Shown one piece after another: positions 25,689 through 35,305 of a DNA stretch of 64,000 bases. Numbering within the stretch: position 1 is the first letter of the stretch; every line of letters begins with the position of its first letter. The position numbers and the translations under genes are program-made. The stretch lies in assembly GCF_001898805.1 (NCBI RefSeq), contig NZ_MKVJ01000023.1, positions 62,001-126,000 on the forward strand, written 5' to 3'. The notes below the pieces were generated by a model. It ran no database searches. It was given only the letters and a program-made list of their open reading frames with translations, and had not been told where the DNA came from. Source of the DNA: Leifsonia sp. 71-9 (GTDB lineage Bacteria; Actinomycetota; Actinomycetes; Actinomycetales; Microbacteriaceae).

Positions 25689-26255
25689 ATGGAATGGCTC
25701 ATTCCGGTCATCATCGTCGTCGTGATCGTCGCGATCATCGGGATCTACCTGTGGGCCACGTACAACTCCCTCGTGACCCTCAAGGTGCGCGTCGACGAGG
25801 CGTGGAGCGATATCACGGTGCAGCTCAAGCGTCGTGCCGACCTCATCCCGAACCTCATCGAGACGGTCAAGGGCTACGCGGCGCACGAGAAGGGCGTCTT
25901 CGAGGCGGTCACGCAGGCGCGTGCCGAGACGCTGTCCGCCCAGGGACCGGCCGACGCATCCGTGGCCGAGGGTCACATGCAGTCCGCGCTGAAGAGCATC
26001 TTCGCGGTCGCCGAGGCGTACCCGCAGCTGCAGGCGAGCCAGAACTTCCTCCGACTGCAGGCCGACCTGGTCGACACCGAGGACAAGATCCAGGCGTCCC
26101 GCCGGTTCTACAACGGCGGCGTGCGCGAGTTCAACACGAAGATCAAGGTGTTCCCGAACAACCTCTTCGCCCGCCGCCTGGGCTTCAGCGAGCGCGACTT
26201 CTTCGAGGTGGAGAACCTCGCCGCGATCGCCGAACCTCCGCGCGTCCAGTTCTAG
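25689..26255 (+). CDS. LemA family protein
   Basis: A 188-residue protein with an N-terminal transmembrane helix (MEWLIPVIIVVVIVAIIGIY) and a long helical bundle with the LemA signatures WSDITVQLKRRADLIPNLIE, NFLRLQADLVDTEDKIQASR and RFYNGGVREFN. LemA proteins are membrane-bound with a cytoplasmic N terminus and an unclear role, often paired with HtpX or TPM-domain proteins. A TAGGAT box (25636) and AAGGAG precede the ATG. HtpX follows 7 nt later. Confidence 0.93.
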   Translation: MEWLIPVIIVVVIVAIIGIYLWATYNSLVTLKVRVDEAWSDITVQLKRRADLIPNLIETVKGYAAHEKGVFEAVTQARAETLSAQGPADASVAEGHMQSALKSIFAVAEAYPQLQASQNFLRLQADLVDTEDKIQASRRFYNGGVREFNTKIKVFPNNLFARRLGFSERDFFEVENLAAIAEPPRVQF

Positions 26256-26262
26256 GGTCTCG

Positions 26263-27174
26263 ATGTACAGGGCGATCGCCAGGAACAAGCGCAACACCGT
26301 CTTCATCATCCTGCTGTTCCTGATCATCATCGGCGCGCTCGGCTGGCTGGCCGCCTATCTCTACAACAGCTGGACGATCTTCATCGTCATCGTGATCGTC
26401 GCCGTGCTGTTCTCGGTGTTCCAGTACTTCATGGCGAGCAGCCAGGCCCTCAGCATGTCCGGGGCCGTGCAGATCACGAAGGCCGACAACCCGCGCCTGT
26501 GGAACGTCGTCGAGAACCTGTCGATCACGACGGGCACGCCGATGCCGGCGGTCTACATCGTCAACGACCCGGCACCGAACGCCTTCGCCACCGGCCGCGA
26601 CCCGGCGCACGCCTCCGTCGCGGCGACCACCGGGCTGCTCGACATCATGACCGACGCCGAGCTCGAGGGCGTCATGGCGCACGAGCTCGGGCACGTGCGC
26701 AACTACGACATCCGGCTCTCGATGATCGTCTTCGGGCTGACCGTCGCGATCGGCCTCGTCGCGGACATCTTCATGCGCATGGCGTTCTTCGGCGCCATCG
26801 GCGGCAACAACCGGGGCGGCAACAACAACAACGGCGGCGGGGGAGGCGGCAACCCGGTCATCCTCGTCTTCGGCCTCATCGCCGCGATCGTCGCGCCGCT
26901 GCTCGCCACGCTCATCCAGCTCGCCGTCTCGCGTCAGCGCGAGTACCTGGCCGACGCGACGGGAGCGATGACCACCCGTCACCCGGACGCCCTCGCCAGC
27001 GCCCTGCTCAAGCTGGAGACGTACGCGCAGCCGATGCGCAAGCAGAACACCTCGATGGCGCACCTGTGGATCGCCGAGCCGCTCAAGCCGAGCCTGATGA
27101 GCCGCCTGTTCAGCACCCACCCGCCGATCCCGGAGCGCGTCGAGCGCCTCGAGAAGATGGGCGCCGGCTTCTAA
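26263..27174 (+). CDS. htpX: M48 zinc metalloprotease HtpX-like
   Basis: A 303-residue membrane protease. Two N-terminal helices precede the zinc motif His140-Glu141-x-x-His144 (MAHELGHVRN), and the third ligand lies in REYLADATGA. A second hydrophobic pair (about residues 150-225) is interrupted by a Gly/Asn-rich loop (NNRGGNNNNGGGGGG), longer than usual. HtpX degrades misfolded membrane proteins. It forms an operon with lemA, a common arrangement. Confidence 0.92.
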   Translation: MYRAIARNKRNTVFIILLFLIIIGALGWLAAYLYNSWTIFIVIVIVAVLFSVFQYFMASSQALSMSGAVQITKADNPRLWNVVENLSITTGTPMPAVYIVNDPAPNAFATGRDPAHASVAATTGLLDIMTDAELEGVMAHELGHVRNYDIRLSMIVFGLTVAIGLVADIFMRMAFFGAIGGNNRGGNNNNGGGGGGNPVILVFGLIAAIVAPLLATLIQLAVSRQREYLADATGAMTTRHPDALASALLKLETYAQPMRKQNTSMAHLWIAEPLKPSLMSRLFSTHPPIPERVERLEKMGAGF

Positions 27175-27197
27175 CTCCGCCGACATTCGGCGCGAGT
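27174..27197. terminator. Short hairpin between htpX and the convergent YcaQ-like gene
   Basis: CGCCGA (27178-27183) and TCGGCG (27187-27192) pair around CAT, with outer ACTC/GAGT pairing past one bulge. It sits exactly in the 29-nt convergent gap. Confidence 0.5.
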
Positions 27198-27203
27198 CAC
27201 GCG

Positions 27204-28439
27204 TCAGAGCGCCGTCGCGAGCGCGGGGACGAGATCGCCGCGCGCCTCCGTGGAGATCTCCACGCCGCCGAGCCCCTGCCAGGCCGCGGTCTCGGCGAGC
27301 AGCGGCGCGAGCCGCTCCACCGTGGCCTCCGGGGCTCCCGGCTCGGTCCACGCGGACTGCACGCGCAGCACGCCGGCCTGACGGTCGCTCTTGAGGTCGA
27401 TGCGCCCGACGAGGGCGTCGTCCAGCAGGATCGGCAGCGAGTAGTAGCCGAAGACCCGCTGCGGCGCGGGCGTGTAGATCTCGATGCGGTAGTGGAAGCC
27501 GAACATCCGCAGCGCGCGGTCGCGGTACCAGACCACCGGGTCGAACGGGGAGAGCAGGGCCGCGGCCTCCACGTGCCGAGGCTTGCGCGCGTCCCGGTGC
27601 ATCCACGCCGCCGCGGGCCGGCCGGTCGACTCCCACCCCGGCACGCGGACGGGGATCAGCTCGCCGGCGTCCTCCAGGTCGTGGATCGCCGCCATCGCCG
27701 GCGCGACCTTGATGCGGTAGTAGTCGGCGAAGTCCTTGGCGGTGCCGATGCCGTGCGCGACGGCGGAGCGGCGGATGAGCTCGCGCACCGCGTCCTCGGT
27801 CGGGACGGACCGGTCGAGCACGCGCGCGTCGAGCACATCCTCGACGAGCCCGTACCGGCGCTGGAAGCGGGTGCGGCCCGCGATGGCGACCTCGCCGAAG
27901 AGGAAGAGGTACTCGAGCGCGCGCTTCACCGCCGACCAGCCCCACCACGGCCCGGTGCGGGTGTTGGCGTCGTGCTCGATCTCGCTCGCGGCGAGGGGGC
28001 CGTTCGCCGCCAGCTCCCGCCGCAGCCACTCGACCGTCTCGCGGTTGGCCTCGAACCAGCCGTCGGCGGCGCCGTACCGCCGGCGGTACGCCTCCATCCG
28101 CCAGCGGAACAGCGGCCAGTCCTCCTTGCGCAGGAACGCGGCCTCGTGCGCCCAGTACTCCGTGTGCGGGCCGCGGGCGTCGAACGTCAGCCGGTCGAGC
28201 AGCGAACGGTCGTAGGCGCCGAGCCGGGCGAAGGCGGGGAGGTAGTGGCTGCGCTCGAAGACGTTCACCGAGTCGATCTGCAGCAGGTTGAGCCGGTCGA
28301 CGAGGCCGTTCAGCTGCCGGGTGCCGACCACGGCCGGTCGGGGACGCCCGAAGCCCTGGGCGCCGAGCGCGATCCGCCGCGCGAGGGCGGGGGAGACGAC
28401 GTCGGGGGAACGGAGTTCGGCGGAGACCAGTGCGACCAC
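27204..28439 (-). CDS. YcaQ/AlkZ-like DNA glycosylase
   Basis: A 411-residue winged-helix protein of the HTH_42 family. The active-site QxD motif is Gln54-Ile-Asp56 (NLLQIDSVNVFERSHYL). Further blocks include FDARGPHTEYWAHEAAFL and WGWSAVKRALEYLFLFGEVA, then DPVVWYRDRALRMFGF. Members such as E. coli YcaQ unhook DNA interstrand crosslinks and alkylated bases; AlkZ protects producers from azinomycin. No biosynthetic cluster is adjacent, so general repair is likely. Confidence 0.88.
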   Translation of the reverse strand: MVALVSAELRSPDVVSPALARRIALGAQGFGRPRPAVVGTRQLNGLVDRLNLLQIDSVNVFERSHYLPAFARLGAYDRSLLDRLTFDARGPHTEYWAHEAAFLRKEDWPLFRWRMEAYRRRYGAADGWFEANRETVEWLRRELAANGPLAASEIEHDANTRTGPWWGWSAVKRALEYLFLFGEVAIAGRTRFQRRYGLVEDVLDARVLDRSVPTEDAVRELIRRSAVAHGIGTAKDFADYYRIKVAPAMAAIHDLEDAGELIPVRVPGWESTGRPAAAWMHRDARKPRHVEAAALLSPFDPVVWYRDRALRMFGFHYRIEIYTPAPQRVFGYYSLPILLDDALVGRIDLKSDRQAGVLRVQSAWTEPGAPEATVERLAPLLAETAAWQGLGGVEISTEARGDLVPALATAL

Positions 28440-28581
28440 GGGTCGACCCTATCGAGGACGGCCGACACCATGAGTTCACCTGCGCGTCACCGCTCGCTGG
28501 CCGGCGCGTCTCCCGCGCTGCATACCGTGACAGTCGGTCCGGGCGCACGCCCGGTCGAACCCGTGCACTGGAGGATATTCC

Positions 28582-29721
28582 GTGATCAACAAGCGCGCAC
28601 GCGTCGCCGGCCTCGCGGCCGCGGCCACCGTGGTCGCCCTCTCGCTCGCCGCCTGCTCGGGCGGAGCGGACGCAAGCAGCACCGCCGACAGCAACAAGGC
28701 GGCCACCGCCACCGACGTCGCCTCCGCGGGCGGCATGGACGCACTCGTCGCCGCCGCGAAGAAGGAGGGGAGCCTCAACATCATCGCGACTCCCGGCGAC
28801 TGGGCGAACTACCAGGAGATCTTCGACGGCTTCACCAAGAAGTACGGCATCACGATCAACCCGAGCCAGGACAGCGCCTCCAGCCAGGAGGAGATCGACG
28901 CCGCCAAGAAGCTCAAGGGCCAGGACACCGCGCCCGACACCTTCGACATCGGCTCGTCCGTCGCGCTCGCCAACACCGAGTACTTCGCGCCGTACAAGCC
29001 CACCGGCTGGGACGACATCCCCGCCGACCAGAAGGAGAAGGACGGCCTCTGGAAGGTCGGCTACTATGGCGTGATGGCGGTCGGCTACGACGCCAACAAG
29101 ATCAAGACCCCGCCGAAGTCGTTCGACGATCTCCTCAAGCCCGAGTTCAAGGGCGCCGTCGCGCTCAACGGCAACCCGACCCAGGCGGCCGCCGCGGCCG
29201 GTGCGGTCGCGTGGGCGACCCTCCAGGCCGGCGGCAGCCTCGACGACCTGAAGACGGGCGTCGACTGGTTCTCCAAGCTGAAGGCCGCGGGCAACTGGAA
29301 CGCCGCCGACGGCAAGCCGAACACCATCGCCTCGGGCGAGACCCCGGTCCTGCTCGACTGGTCGTTCAACCAGAAGGGCTACACCACCTCCGACACGATC
29401 AAGTCGGGCGGCATCGACTGGAAGTACGTCGTCCTCCCGGGCAAGGCGTACGTCGGCTACTACAACCAGGCCATCAACAAGGACGCCCCGCACCCGGCGG
29501 CCGCGCGCCTGTGGGAGGAGTACCTCTACAGCGACGCCGCTCAGAACGCGTGGCTGAAGGGCGGCGCGTACCCGGCCCGCGTCGACGCCATGGAGAAGGC
29601 CAAGACGCTCGACACCAAGGAGTTCCCCGGCAAGCTCGACGAGGTCGCCGTGATGACGGAGAAGCAGGCCACCGACGCCGGCACGCTCCTCAACTCCACC
29701 TGGGCCAACGCGGTCGGCTGA
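28582..29721 (+). CDS. ABC importer substrate-binding lipoprotein
   Basis: A 379-residue lipoprotein with lipobox LSLAACSGG (Cys near residue 25). The mature part looks like the spermidine/putrescine/iron type: KEGSLNIIATPGDWANYQEI, DTFDIGSSVALANTEYF and GYYGVMAVGYDANKIKTPP. GTG 28582 has GGAGGA upstream. Its stop overlaps the first permease ATG. The ligand cannot be fixed; polyamine, iron chelate or phosphonate are possible. Confidence 0.88.
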   Translation: MINKRARVAGLAAAATVVALSLAACSGGADASSTADSNKAATATDVASAGGMDALVAAAKKEGSLNIIATPGDWANYQEIFDGFTKKYGITINPSQDSASSQEEIDAAKKLKGQDTAPDTFDIGSSVALANTEYFAPYKPTGWDDIPADQKEKDGLWKVGYYGVMAVGYDANKIKTPPKSFDDLLKPEFKGAVALNGNPTQAAAAAGAVAWATLQAGGSLDDLKTGVDWFSKLKAAGNWNAADGKPNTIASGETPVLLDWSFNQKGYTTSDTIKSGGIDWKYVVLPGKAYVGYYNQAINKDAPHPAAARLWEEYLYSDAAQNAWLKGGAYPARVDAMEKAKTLDTKEFPGKLDEVAVMTEKQATDAGTLLNSTWANAVG

Positions 29722-30680
29722 TGACCCGCACCCTCGCTGACGCCCCGGCGTCGGCGGTCGACAGCGCTGCCGCCGGGGCGACCCGGCGGCAGCCGCCGTC
29801 CGGCCCCCGGCCCGAGCGTCCCCGCCGCCGGCCGCGCGGCCTCGTCGCGGCGCTCGGGCTCACCCCCTTCGCGTTCTACGTCGTGATCTTCCTCGCCGTG
29901 CCGACCCTCGTCGCGGTGGGCAGCGGCTTCGTGGACGGGGAGGGCCGGTTCACCTGGGCCAACCTCAGCGGCCTCGCCGAGCCCGCCATCGCCGGCTCGT
30001 TCTTCGGCGCCTTCTGGCTCTCCGCCGTGACCGCCGTGGTCGGCGCGATCGCCGGCGCCGCGCTCTGCTTCGCGCTCCTCGGTTCGCGCCCAGGCGGCTT
30101 CGGCCGCTCCCTGGTCGACTCGGCCAGCAGCGTCCTCGCCCAGTTCGGCGGCGTCATGCTCGCGTTCGCGTTCATCGCGACGATCGGCGCCCAGGGCCTC
30201 GTCACGGTGCTGCTCCGCAACCAGTTCCACATCAACATCTACGAGAACGGCGTGTGGCTCTACACGGTGCCCGGCCTGATCCTCCCGTACCTCTACTTCC
30301 AGATCCCGCTCATGGTCATCACGTTCCTCCCGGCGCTGGAGGGGCTGCGCCCGCAGTGGCTGGAGGCGACCGCCACGCTCGGCGGCAGCCGCTGGACCTA
30401 CTGGCTCCGCGTCGGCGGCCCGATCCTGCTGCCGTCGTTCCTGGGCAGCCTGCTGCTCTTGTTCGCCAACGCCTTCTCGTCGTACGCGACGGCGGCGGCG
30501 CTCGTCGGCCAGGCGAACAACATCGTGTCCCTGCAGATCCGCCAGGCGCTCATCAGCGAGACCGTTCTCGGCCGGTCCAATCTCGCCGGTGCGATGGCGC
30601 TCGGGATGCTGATCGTCATGGTCGTCGTCATGCTCGCGTACTCGGCGCTCGTGCGCCGGACCGCCCGGTGGCAGCGGTGA
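29721..30680 (+). CDS. ABC importer permease 1
   Basis: A 319-residue, six-helix permease. A disordered Ala/Pro/Arg-rich N-terminal leader of about 40 residues precedes the first helix (GLTPFAFYVVIFLAVPTLVA). The cytoplasmic EAA loop is EATATLGGSRWTYWLRVGGP. It overlaps both neighbours, so the complex is translated in a coupled series. It corresponds to the PotB/ThiP-type subunit. Confidence 0.9.
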   Translation: MTRTLADAPASAVDSAAAGATRRQPPSGPRPERPRRRPRGLVAALGLTPFAFYVVIFLAVPTLVAVGSGFVDGEGRFTWANLSGLAEPAIAGSFFGAFWLSAVTAVVGAIAGAALCFALLGSRPGGFGRSLVDSASSVLAQFGGVMLAFAFIATIGAQGLVTVLLRNQFHINIYENGVWLYTVPGLILPYLYFQIPLMVITFLPALEGLRPQWLEATATLGGSRWTYWLRVGGPILLPSFLGSLLLLFANAFSSYATAAALVGQANNIVSLQIRQALISETVLGRSNLAGAMALGMLIVMVVVMLAYSALVRRTARWQR

Positions 30681-31492
30681 GCCGGCGCGCCGCGCAGCTG
30701 CGGCTCGGCCCCGGCCCCGTCGCGCGCACGATCATCTGGACCCTGCTGGGCCTCTTCTTCCTCATCCCCCTGCTCTCGATGCTGGAGTTCACCCTCCGCA
30801 CCGCGAAGCCCGGTGTCTACAGCTTCGACCGCTGGGAGGCCGTCTTCAGCGGCGAGACCACCCGCTACGACCGCGTCTACCAGGGCCTCGGCAACTCGCT
30901 GGTGCTCGCGGTCGTGACGGTCGCGATCGTGCTCCTCGTCCTCCTACCCACGATGGTGCTGGTCGAGCTGCGGTTCGCCCGGCTCCGGAGGGTGCTGGAG
31001 GCCGTCTGCCTGCTGCCGATCATGATCCCGGCGATCGTGATGGTCGTCGGCCTGGCCCCGACCTACGCGGTGGTCACGCAGCTCTTCGGCTCGGGCACGT
31101 GGACGCTGGCGTTCGCCTACGGGATCACGGTGCTGCCCTACGCCTACCGGGCGATCCAGAGCAACGTCGCGGCCGTCGACCTCATCACCCTAAGCGAGGC
31201 CGCGCGGTCGCTCGGCGCCGGCTGGGGGACCGTGTTCTGGCGCGCGATCGTCCCCAACCTGCGCCGCGGCATCCTCGCCGCCTCCGCCCTCTCGGTCGCC
31301 GTCGTGCTCGGCGAGTTCACCATCGCGTCGCTGCTCAGCCGCGTGAACCTGCAGACCTCGTTGCTCCTGGTCTCGCAGTCCGATCCGTTCGTCGCGGTCA
31401 TCTTCGCGCTCCTCGCGCTGGTGTTCGCCTTCGTCCTCCTCGTCGTCGTCGACCGCCTGGTGGCGGCCCGCCGGCGCACCGCGAAAGGGTAG
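30677..31492 (+). CDS. ABC importer permease 2
   Basis: A 271-residue, six-helix permease of the PotC type. The EAA loop is LSEAARSLGAGWGTVFWRAI, then VPNLRRGI. GTG 30677 lies inside the upstream stop (GTGA). It forms a heterodimer with permease 1. The ATPase gene begins 2 nt after its stop. Confidence 0.9.
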   Translation: MSRRAAQLRLGPGPVARTIIWTLLGLFFLIPLLSMLEFTLRTAKPGVYSFDRWEAVFSGETTRYDRVYQGLGNSLVLAVVTVAIVLLVLLPTMVLVELRFARLRRVLEAVCLLPIMIPAIVMVVGLAPTYAVVTQLFGSGTWTLAFAYGITVLPYAYRAIQSNVAAVDLITLSEAARSLGAGWGTVFWRAIVPNLRRGILAASALSVAVVLGEFTIASLLSRVNLQTSLLLVSQSDPFVAVIFALLALVFAFVLLVVVDRLVAARRRTAKG

Positions 31493-31494
31493 CC

Positions 31495-32574
31495 ATGTCC
31501 GCACTCCCGTCGACCGTCGAGGCGGTCGCCCCCACCCTCGCCGCCGGGCACGGCAGCACCGTCGAGCTGCGCGGCCTCGTCCGCGACTTCGGCGGCGGCG
31601 CCGGCCTGAACGGGTTCGACCTCGCCGCCGAGCCCGGCGAGCTCATCGCCCTGCTCGGCCCGAGCGGCTGCGGCAAGACCACCGCCCTGCGTGCGCTCGC
31701 CGGGCTCGAGCGCGTCGACGCGGGGAGCATCCTCGTCGACGGCCGCGACGTCACCGACGAACCCGCGAACCGGCGCGACCTCGGCATGGTGTTCCAGTCG
31801 TACTCGCTCTTCCCGCACCTCACCTCGGGCCAGAACGTCGAGTTCGGGCTCCGGATGCGCAAGGTCCCCGCCGCGGAACGCCGCCGCCGCGCTGCCGAGG
31901 CGCTCGAACTGGTCGGGCTCGGCCAGCACGGCCAGCGCTACGCGCACCAGCTCTCCGGCGGCCAGCAGCAGCGTGTGGCCCTCGCCCGCGCCCTCGTCAC
32001 CCGGCCGCGCGTGCTGCTGCTCGACGAGCCTCTCTCGGCGCTCGACGCCAAGGTGCGGGTGCAGCTGCGGGAGGAGATCCGCCGCATCCAGACCGAGCTC
32101 GGCATCACCACGTTCTTCGTGACGCACGACCAGGAGGAGGCGCTCGCGGTCGCCGATCGCGTCGCGGTCATGCGCGCGGGCGGCATCGAGCAGATCGGCC
32201 GGCCGGAGGAGCTCTACCGCCGGCCCGCCTCCGCGTTCGTCGCCGAGTTCGTCGGCCTCACCAACCGCCTCCCCGCCACGGTCGCGGGCGGGAGGCTCAC
32301 CGTCCTCGGCCAGGAGGTCCCGCTCGCGTCGGCCGCCGCCGACGGACCGGTCACCGCCTACATCCGTCCCGAGGACGTCGTGTTCGCCGCGACCGGGCTG
32401 CCCGGCGAGGTGCTGACCTCCAGCTTCCTCGGCGCGCTCCGCCGCACCACCGTGCGGCTGGCCGACGGCACCGAACTAGCCGTGCAGCACGCCGCGGGCG
32501 ACGTGCTCGCCCTCGGCGACCGGGTGGGCATCGCGCTCAGCGGCGCGCCGGCCACCGTCTCCCCGAGCGCCTGA
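31495..32574 (+). CDS. ABC importer ATPase (PotA/FbpC type)
   Basis: A 359-residue ATPase with Walker A GPSGCGKTT, signature LSGGQQQRVALARAL, Walker B VLLLDEPLSALDAKV and switch VTHDQEEALAVADR. A C-terminal TOBE domain (ending about AYIRPEDVVF onward) is typical for polyamine, iron and phosphonate importers. Its last 38 nt overlap the end of the convergent FtsW/RodA gene. It closes the four-gene operon. Confidence 0.92.
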   Translation: MSALPSTVEAVAPTLAAGHGSTVELRGLVRDFGGGAGLNGFDLAAEPGELIALLGPSGCGKTTALRALAGLERVDAGSILVDGRDVTDEPANRRDLGMVFQSYSLFPHLTSGQNVEFGLRMRKVPAAERRRRAAEALELVGLGQHGQRYAHQLSGGQQQRVALARALVTRPRVLLLDEPLSALDAKVRVQLREEIRRIQTELGITTFFVTHDQEEALAVADRVAVMRAGGIEQIGRPEELYRRPASAFVAEFVGLTNRLPATVAGGRLTVLGQEVPLASAAADGPVTAYIRPEDVVFAATGLPGEVLTSSFLGALRRTTVRLADGTELAVQHAAGDVLALGDRVGIALSGAPATVSPSA

Positions 32575-33805
32575 GCGACGGGGGCACGTCGCCGCCCGCG
32601 CGCGACGCGGCGACGTGCACTCCGTCGAGCTGCCGAGGCGGACGCCGGGTGTACGACAGCACGACGCCCATCGCGACCAGCGACGCGATGAGCGCCGTGC
32701 CGCCGGCCGAGATGAACGGCAGCGGCACGCCCAGGGTCGGGATCAGCCCGAGCACCACCCCGATGTTCACGAACGCCTGGAAGATCAGCCAGACGAGCAC
32801 CGTGCCGGTGGTGATGCGCACGACCGGATCCGGCGTCGACCGCACGAGGCGCACCATCAGCACCGCCAGCATCGCGAACAGCAGCAGCACGACGCACGCG
32901 CCGAGCAGCCCGAGCTCCTCGCCGATCACGGCGAAGATGAAGTCCGTGTCGGCCGAGGGCAGCCACGACCACTTCGCGTGCGAGTTGCCGAGCCCGACGC
33001 CCCACAGGCCTCCCGACGCCAGCGCGTAGTGCGCGTTGTCGACCTGCCAGTTCACATCGGGGTTGACCGCGCTGGTCCCGCCGAAGAAGGCGGAGATCCG
33101 GCCGCGGCGCGTGGCGCTGGAGAGGGCGATCAGGATGGCGGCGAACGCGCCGGCGCCCAGCACGACGCCCAGGTGCTTGAGTCGGACGCCCGCGAAGTAG
33201 AGGGCGCCCAGCGTGAACGCCGCCATCACCACGGTCGTGCCCAGGTCGCCGCCGAGCACGACGAGCAGCATGGAGGGGCCGGCGACGGGGACGATCCGGC
33301 GCGCGAGGAGGCGCCAGTCCTGGAGCTCCTCCGGCCGGCGGCCGAGCACCATCCCGAGCCAGATCACGAGGCCGAGCTTGATGCCCTCCGAGGGCTGACC
33401 GGCGATCGGGCCGATCCGGATCCAGTTGGTGTTGTCGCCGATCTTCACCCCCAGCGGTGTCGCGAGGGCGAGGATCTGCAGCACGCACGAGAGCACCAGC
33501 ACGACGACGGCGACCCGCTGCACCGTCCGCCGCGGCAGGCGCGCGACGATCACCATGAGCACGACGCCCAACACCGCGTAGCCGCCCTGCGAGCCGAACC
33601 GCCCGAAGAAGCCGTTGCCGTCGGTGTACGACTCGACCGAGGAGGCCGACAGCACCATCACGAGGCCGAACACGACGAGGAAGAGCACGACGGCGGCGAG
33701 CAGCGTGCCGAACGCGGAGGGCAGGGCGACGCTCTCCTTCAGGCGGATGAGGACGCGGCGGGGCCCGGCGCCGTTCGCGGGCGCGGGGGAGGGAGGTGCT
33801 GTCAT
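32537..33805 (-). CDS. FtsW/RodA/SpoVE (SEDS) family protein
   Basis: A 422-residue, ten-helix SEDS glycosyltransferase. Hallmarks are GFFGRFGSQGGYAVLG, the DNTNWIRIGP loop, VLGGDLGTTVV and the VPLPFISAGGTALIASLVAMG block near the end. SEDS proteins polymerise lipid II in division (FtsW) or elongation (RodA). It is isolated from a dcw cluster and from a partner class B PBP, so it could be a second FtsW paralogue. The C-terminal 30 residues overlap the convergent ABC ATPase. Confidence 0.88.
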   Translation of the reverse strand: MTAPPSPAPANGAGPRRVLIRLKESVALPSAFGTLLAAVVLFLVVFGLVMVLSASSVESYTDGNGFFGRFGSQGGYAVLGVVLMVIVARLPRRTVQRVAVVVLVLSCVLQILALATPLGVKIGDNTNWIRIGPIAGQPSEGIKLGLVIWLGMVLGRRPEELQDWRLLARRIVPVAGPSMLLVVLGGDLGTTVVMAAFTLGALYFAGVRLKHLGVVLGAGAFAAILIALSSATRRGRISAFFGGTSAVNPDVNWQVDNAHYALASGGLWGVGLGNSHAKWSWLPSADTDFIFAVIGEELGLLGACVVLLLFAMLAVLMVRLVRSTPDPVVRITTGTVLVWLIFQAFVNIGVVLGLIPTLGVPLPFISAGGTALIASLVAMGVVLSYTRRPPRQLDGVHVAASRAGGDVPPSLRRSGRRWPARR

Positions 33806-34004
33806 GTGGTGCTGTTCGCTGTGATCGAGGGCGGTCGCTGTCCTCCGACGGTAGAGGAGCAGCGCGGCCGCGCCGGGCGACCCTCCGCGCCCCCAGCCAT
33901 CTCACGGGATGCGGAGGCGGCACTCTGGGCGCTTCCTGTGATTTCGACGACGCCTCCTGAGAGCACCCTGAGGAAGCGGGAAGGCCCCGCTTAGACTGGC
34001 GGGC

Positions 34005-35249
34005 ATGGCCGACAGCGAGACCTCCGTCCCCCCTCCCGCCGGTGAGAATCGCGCACCCGCGCGGTCCTGGTTCCTCCGCAGACGGCGCGAGCTCGGGGAA
34101 TCGCTCGAGACCCTCGAACCCGTCGACGCGTCCCTGCCCCGCGGGGTGCGGCTCGCCGGGGCCTGGTCATGGCGCCTGCTCGTCATCGGCGCCGTCATCG
34201 CCGTCGTCGTCTTCCTGATCGTCCAGCTGCGCCTGATCGTCATCCCGGTGCTGATCGCGGTGCTGCTCGCCGCCCTGCTCGTGCCGTTCAAGGACTTCCT
34301 GCACCGGCACGGCTGGCCGCGCTGGCTGGCGATCGTCGCCGCGCTGATCGCCCTCGTGATCGTGGTCGGCGGCCTGCTCTACCTGGCGATCTGGCAGGTC
34401 AGCCGCGAGAGCCACGAACTCCGGACGCAGTCGGTCGCCGCGTTCGACCAGTTCCGCTCCTGGCTCACGACCGGCCCGCTCGGCCTCAGCGAGGGTCAGA
34501 TCGACGGCGCCTTCCAGTCGCTCTGGACCTCGATCCAGCAGGACAGCCAGGTCTTCATCTCGGGCGCGCTGTCCCTGGGCTCGACGCTGGGCCACGTGCT
34601 CGCGGGCGCCCTGCTGACGATCTTCAGCGTCCTGTTCATCCTGATCGACGGCAAGAGCATCTGGGGCTGGATCGTGCGCATCTTCCCGCGCAACGCCCGC
34701 GCCGCGCTCGACGGCGCCGGCCAGGCCGGCTGGGTCACGCTCCGCAACTTCGCCAAGGTGCAGATCCTGGTCGCCTCGATCGACGCCCTGGGCATCGGGC
34801 TCGGCGCGTTCTTCCTCGGCCTGCCGCTGGTCATCCCGATCAGCGTGCTCGTCTTCCTCGGCTCGTTCATTCCGATCGTCGGTGCCGTGGTCACCGGTGC
34901 GCTCGCCGTCTTCATCGCCCTGGTCTTCAAGGGCTGGGTGTTCGCGCTCATCATGCTCGGCGTCGTCCTGCTGGTGCAGCAGGTGGAGGGGCACGTGCTG
35001 CAGCCGCTCATCATGGGCACCGCGGTGAAGGTCCACCCGCTCGCGGTGGTGCTGGCGGTGGCCGGCGGCTCGCTGCTCGCGGGCATCCCGGGCGCCCTCT
35101 TCGCCGTGCCGTTCGTCGCCGTGCTGAACGTGATGGTGCACTACATCTCCAGCGGGACGTGGCGCGGTGAAGAGCGGGCCGAATACAGTCCGCCGGCCGG
35201 CGCGATCTGGGAGACCGTCCCGCGCGCGGTGCGCCGCCCGCGGGCCTGA
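34005..35249 (+). CDS. AI-2E family (PerM/TqsA-like) membrane transporter
   Basis: A 414-residue protein with about eight helices. The family pattern is clear: VIVQLRLIVIPVLIAVLLAA, LLVPFKDFLHRHGWPRWLAI, LGSFIPIVGAVVTGALAV, then VLQPLIMGTAVKVHPLAVVL. Some members export autoinducer-2, others are sodium/proton antiporters, so the substrate is open. A TAGACT box lies about 8 nt before ATG 34005, implying leaderless expression. It is monocistronic, with ilvA beginning 56 nt later. Confidence 0.88.
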   Translation: MADSETSVPPPAGENRAPARSWFLRRRRELGESLETLEPVDASLPRGVRLAGAWSWRLLVIGAVIAVVVFLIVQLRLIVIPVLIAVLLAALLVPFKDFLHRHGWPRWLAIVAALIALVIVVGGLLYLAIWQVSRESHELRTQSVAAFDQFRSWLTTGPLGLSEGQIDGAFQSLWTSIQQDSQVFISGALSLGSTLGHVLAGALLTIFSVLFILIDGKSIWGWIVRIFPRNARAALDGAGQAGWVTLRNFAKVQILVASIDALGIGLGAFFLGLPLVIPISVLVFLGSFIPIVGAVVTGALAVFIALVFKGWVFALIMLGVVLLVQQVEGHVLQPLIMGTAVKVHPLAVVLAVAGGSLLAGIPGALFAVPFVAVLNVMVHYISSGTWRGEERAEYSPPAGAIWETVPRAVRRPRA

Positions 35250-35305
35250 ACGCCCGGCTCCACCGCATACACCGTGCGGAATATGGCGGCGAGTAGGCTG
35301 TGCGA

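Noticed and set aside
28440-28581. Riboswitch upstream of the ABC importer
   Set aside because: The 142-nt leader shows no recognisable thiamine, SAM, cobalamin or other conserved aptamer core.
26185-29493. A 1102-codon minus-strand open frame spanning the LemA-HtpX-YcaQ-substrate-binding region
   Set aside because: It crosses several confident genes on both strands and has low-complexity Arg/Gly/Asp composition; it is a frame artefact.
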